The notes beneath the pieces are model-generated. The model was not told the origin of the DNA. It ran no database searches and worked only from the letters and a program-made list of their open reading frames with translations. A stretch of DNA of 7,799 nucleotides, taken from JAENVT01 sp031404635 (lineage in GTDB: Bacteria; Actinomycetota; Acidimicrobiia; Acidimicrobiales; Ilumatobacteraceae). The position numbers and the translations under genes were made by a program. The DNA lies in contig JANNHY010000171.1 in NCBI GenBank assembly GCA_031404635.1, forward strand, positions 1-7,799, given 5' to 3'. Shown here piece after piece: positions 5,622-7,799 of the stretch (position 1 is its first letter; each line of letters opens with the position of its first letter).

Positions 5622-6818
5622 ATGGCCGACGTCGAGCTCGACCACATCTACAAGATCTACGAGAACGGGTTCGAGGCCGTCAGCGACCTGTCGCTGCACA
5701 TCGCCGATGGCGAGTTCCTCGTGCTGGTCGGTCCATCGGGATGCGGCAAGTCGACTGCGTTGCGTATGATCGCCGGGCTCGAGGACATCACCAAGGGCGA
5801 GCTGCGCATCGGCGGCGAACGTATGAACGAAGCGCAGTCGCGACAACGCGACATAGCCATGGTGTTCCAGAGCTATGCGCTGTACCCGCACATGAGCGTC
5901 GCCGACAACATCTCGTTCGGACTCGAGCTGCGAAAGATGCCCACGCCCGAGATCCAAGCGCGCGTGAAGCGCGCGGCCGAGATGCTCGGACTCACCGAAC
6001 TGCTCGACCGGCGACCGAAGATGCTCTCCGGCGGCCAACGCCAGCGCGTGGCCATGGGTCGAGCCATCGTGCGCGACCCGCGGGTGTTCCTGATGGACGA
6101 GCCGCTGTCAAACCTCGACGCCAAGCTGCGCGTGCAGATGCGCGGCGAGATCGCCAAGCTGCGCCGAGAGATGGGCGTGACCACCATCTACGTCACCCAC
6201 GATCAGATCGAGGCGATGACGATGGCCGACCGTGTCGCAGTGATGCGCAAGGGTGTGCTGCAACAGGTGGCCGACCCGCACGAGTTGTACGAGCGTCCCG
6301 AGAACCTGTTCGTGGCCGGCTTCATCGGCAGCCCGGCGATGAACATGGTCGAGGCGCTCGTGCGCGTCGACACGGCCGCGGGGTCCGATCGGTCGGTATC
6401 GCTTTGCTTCGGCCCGCATTCGCTGCACGTGCCCGAGCCGGCCCTCGCCGCGTATCCAGGTCTTCTCGCCGCTGCCGGTCGCCGGGTCATCGTCGGCATC
6501 CGACCCGAGTTCTTCGCCTACCCGTGCGAAACCGTGCCGGAGGATCAGCGGATCAGCGTCGAGGTGCTGCTCGTCGAGTCGATGGGTTCGGAGGCGCACG
6601 TGCAGTTCTCGATCCCTGTGCCTCCGGTCGACACAGAGGACACACGCGAGTTGGCCGACCACGACGAGGTCGACCCGACCGCGACGGAGGGCACCACCCC
6701 GATGGTGGCCAAGGTGGACGGCATGGCCCGGATCGCCGTCGACTCGGTGATCCCACTCGGAGTGCACGTCGAGCGCTGCCACTTCTTCGACTTCGACACG
6801 GGTGCGCCACTGCGTTGA
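5622..6818 (+). CDS. Carbohydrate ABC transporter ATP-binding protein (MalK/MsmK/UgpC type)
   Basis: This 398-residue ATPase drives sugar import by binding the loops of two permease subunits on the cytoplasmic face. All motifs are intact: Walker A GPSGCGKST (37-45), Q-loop VFQSYALYPHM with Q83, signature LSGGQ (135-139), Walker B VFLMDE with catalytic E160, D-loop SNLDAKL, and H-loop H193 in YVTHDQIEAMTMADR. After GFIGSPAMNM (233-242) comes the OB/TOBE regulatory region typical of the MalK group (about 240-398), with IVGIRPEFF inside it. A 25-residue acidic, Thr-rich segment (about 336-360) between TOBE strands looks like a lineage-specific loop. The gene follows the GH13 gene after 13 bp, in the usual order permease-hydrolase-ATPase. 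Its permease partner here is only a fragment, so it may serve a system elsewhere, as MsmK-like ATPases can. Two CTCGAG sites (5778, 5922) lie in this gene. Confidence 0.93.
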   Translation: MADVELDHIYKIYENGFEAVSDLSLHIADGEFLVLVGPSGCGKSTALRMIAGLEDITKGELRIGGERMNEAQSRQRDIAMVFQSYALYPHMSVADNISFGLELRKMPTPEIQARVKRAAEMLGLTELLDRRPKMLSGGQRQRVAMGRAIVRDPRVFLMDEPLSNLDAKLRVQMRGEIAKLRREMGVTTIYVTHDQIEAMTMADRVAVMRKGVLQQVADPHELYERPENLFVAGFIGSPAMNMVEALVRVDTAAGSDRSVSLCFGPHSLHVPEPALAAYPGLLAAAGRRVIVGIRPEFFAYPCETVPEDQRISVEVLLVESMGSEAHVQFSIPVPPVDTEDTRELADHDEVDPTATEGTTPMVAKVDGMARIAVDSVIPLGVHVERCHFFDFDTGAPLR

Positions 6819-6820
6819 TC

Positions 6821-6851
6821 GCCGCCGGGCCACGCGCAACAAGGCCGCGGC
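6821..6851 (+). terminator. Hairpin after the ATPase gene, possible terminator
   Basis: GCCGC (6821-6825) pairs with GCGGC (6847-6851), and GGCC (6828-6831) pairs with GGCC (6843-6846), with a 2-base CG bulge and an 11-base loop. It begins 2 bases after the ATPase stop. No T run follows, which is not unusual in high-GC actinobacteria, so termination is plausible but unproven. Confidence 0.4.
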
Positions 6852-7132
6852 AAGGTCAAGGGAATGTCAAGGTTTGCTCATGATTCGGTTCGGCAAGGTT
6901 CCTGACACTCCACGCAGGCGTACACGAGCCGAAGCCGCCGCCTGTTGTGCCAGAAGCCACATCTCGACCAGTCGTGCGCCATCTCCGACGACGCTCGGAA
7001 CCCCTGGCGTGCCCTGAGCAGGCACGGTACCTCGGCAGCGGCGGCCCGTCGGCTTCGATCGGGTGCGTTGACCATAGGGCTTAGGTCGGTCCGTATCCGA
7101 TGGGTCGAATGGCCCATACCGGACGCGGCGCG
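6852..7132. other. Intergenic region between sugar operon and secreted-protein gene
   Basis: Apart from the doubtful small minus-strand frame and one hairpin, I see no gene, RNA or repeat here. The hairpin is ATGGGTC (7100-7106) / GGCCCAT (7111-7117) with a GAAT loop, extended by GTCCG (7089-7093) / CGGAC (7120-7124) across an uneven internal loop. It has no T run and could be an operator, leader or weak terminator upstream of the next gene. Confidence 0.4.
6878..6982 (-). CDS. Doubtful tiny Cys-rich protein, 34 aa
   Basis: On the minus strand, an ATG at 6982 opens a 34-residue frame containing SRCGFWHNRRRLRLVYACVE followed by CQEPC. A Cys-x3-His then Cys-x2-Cys spacing resembles a small zinc knuckle, and the intervening stretch is strongly basic. 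The frame can be extended upstream to ATGs at 7075 or 7117. None of the starts has a properly spaced Shine-Dalgarno (a GGAG touches the 6982 ATG with no spacer). It lies alone in a 364-bp intergenic region facing the ATPase gene. It may be a chance frame. Confidence 0.22.
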   Translation of the reverse strand: MAHDWSRCGFWHNRRRLRLVYACVECQEPCRTES

Positions 7133-7161
7133 TTGTCTGATAACGTTTTGAGTGAGAATTA
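7133..7161 (+). promoter_or_regulatory. Possible promoter of the secreted Thr-rich protein gene
   Basis: A short AT-rich patch stands out from the GC-rich surroundings. TTGTCT (7133-7138) resembles a -35 box, and GAATTA (7156-7161) at 17-base spacing is a poor -10. The patch ends about 20 bases before the ATG at 7183. The fit to the -10 consensus is weak. Confidence 0.25.
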
Positions 7162-7182
7162 CTAGGTCAATTGGACGGGGTC

Positions 7183-7799
7183 ATGACAACAAAAGACGCT
7201 CGGAGTTCGGGAGGAATGATCGCCGTACTTGGCGGCGCGATTTTGATGGTGGCGGGTTTCGTCACCACCGCAGCAAGTGCCGCGCCGCAGGCTCAGCCTG
7301 TTACCACACAAACCGTGGCGCTCCACAACAATACGGCGGCCGCCGGAACTGGCTCGGAATGTCCGGCCGACACGAGCGTCGCCTACTGGCATTTCGTGAT
7401 CGCACCGAACAATGCGTCGTTCGCTTTTGTGTCGATCACCCTCAATTTGGGACCCACGAATCCGTCTTACACGGTCAGCGGAGCCGCGATCATCCCTAAC
7501 GGTCGGCAAACCGACAACGTCTTCGTCGCCGTTCCGGGCGGATCTGTTCTCACCGACCTGCTGTTGTACGGCTCGTCGGCGGTGATCACGCCGAGCGGAG
7601 GAAAACCGAAGTTCAACCTCTCGCACACGTGCGCCGGCGGAACCGGACCGACCACTACAACGACCGTGGCGTTGACGACGACAACTACCAAGCCGTCGAC
7701 GACGACCACCACCTATGCGTCGACGACGACAACTACCAAGCCGTCGACGACGACCACCACCTATGCGTCGACGACGACAACTACCAAGCCGTCGACGAC
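7183..7799 (+). CDS. Secreted Thr-rich repeat protein of unknown function (N-terminal part, partial)
   Basis: An open frame from ATG 7183 runs off the window with 205 codons seen. Residues 1-33 form a signal peptide: charged start MTTKDARSSGG, hydrophobic core MIAVLGGAILMVAGF, and a likely cleavage after ASA (31-33). Residues about 40-152 form one compact, beta-rich domain bounded by C60 (GSECPADTSVAYWHFVI) and C150 (KFNLSHTC), probably joined by a disulfide outside the cell. A closing FNLSHTC-like motif with an early CP..YWHF is something I associate with surface proteins of actinobacteria, without a known function. From residue 155 the chain becomes a Thr linker, and from 165 an exact 16-residue repeat (TTTTTKPSTTTTTYAS). 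This suggests a wall-spanning or glycosylated stalk leading to an unseen C-terminal domain or anchor. GGACGGGG before the ATG is only a weak ribosome site. Confidence 0.8.
   Translation, partial: MTTKDARSSGGMIAVLGGAILMVAGFVTTAASAAPQAQPVTTQTVALHNNTAAAGTGSECPADTSVAYWHFVIAPNNASFAFVSITLNLGPTNPSYTVSGAAIIPNGRQTDNVFVAVPGGSVLTDLLLYGSSAVITPSGGKPKFNLSHTCAGGTGPTTTTTVALTTTTTKPSTTTTTYASTTTTTKPSTTTTTYASTTTTTKPST
7675..7799 (+). repeat. Tandem 48-bp coding repeat (16-residue Thr-rich unit), at least 2.6 copies
   Basis: Units start at 7675, 7723 and 7771, exactly 48 bp apart, and are identical at the DNA level across all visible bases. Each encodes TTTTTKPSTTTTTYAS. The array continues past the window end. 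Identity at synonymous positions points to recent expansion by slippage or unequal recombination, so copy number probably varies between strains. Short-read assembly could also miscount it. Confidence 0.92.

Noticed and set aside
3776..5647. 623-codon minus-strand open frame covering the whole GH13 gene
   Set aside because: It is fully antisense to a gene with all GH13 catalytic motifs. Long antisense frames are expected in GC-rich coding DNA, and its translation is rich in low-complexity His/Arg/Gly/Val with no domain.
7675..7799. CRISPR-like array
   Set aside because: Units are contiguous with no unique spacers, stay in one reading frame and encode a Thr-rich stalk.
1..7799. Depletion of CTCGAG as a sign of long-term R-M selection
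   Set aside because: Two sites in 7.8 kb is about the chance expectation for a 6-base site, so no avoidance can be claimed from this window.

Overview
The window is high-GC DNA that fits an actinomycete, probably an Acidimicrobiia (Ilumatobacter-like) lineage. That placement is inferred from GC-rich codons, a maltose-type ABC transporter operon with an embedded GH13 enzyme, and a Thr-rich secreted protein. No rRNA or marker gene is present to confirm it.

Layout, left to right. (1) 1-874 looks like the right end of an integrated phage-like element. It has the C-terminus of a tail tape-measure protein, a small unknown protein, a block of imperfect direct repeats around a dyad, and then a 45-bp copy of the 3' half of tRNA-Pro(GGG) including CCA. 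That last copy is a classic tyrosine-integrase attachment site. A UUCG-loop terminator follows directly, probably the native tRNA terminator. (2) 1116-3481, minus strand, is a compact two-gene type II restriction-modification operon of the XhoI/PaeR7I family: an N6-adenine methyltransferase first, then the endonuclease, coupled through an ATGA overlap. The predicted target is CTCGAG. A strong hairpin and a cluster of GTCGAC palindromes lie just before the methyltransferase start. (3) 3541-3786 holds only the last part of a MalG-type sugar permease. Everything upstream of it is missing, so this is probably a rearrangement scar at the edge of the inserted DNA. (4) 3788-6818 is the surviving tail of the sugar-uptake operon: a cytoplasmic GH13 alpha-glucosidase/neopullulanase-like enzyme and a MalK/MsmK-type ATPase with its own strong ribosome binding site. 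(5) 6819-7182 is intergenic with two hairpins, a doubtful tiny Cys-rich minus-strand ORF and a possible promoter. (6) 7183-7799 is the start of an unrecognised secreted protein with one Cys pair and exact 48-bp Thr-rich repeats, running off the window.

Taken together, a host maltodextrin import/hydrolysis operon has been cut by accessory DNA carrying phage remnants and a defence system next to a tRNA integration hotspot. The most useful points to check are the att/arm-site block, the truncated permease, the promoter structure of the R-M operon and the repeat-bearing secreted protein.
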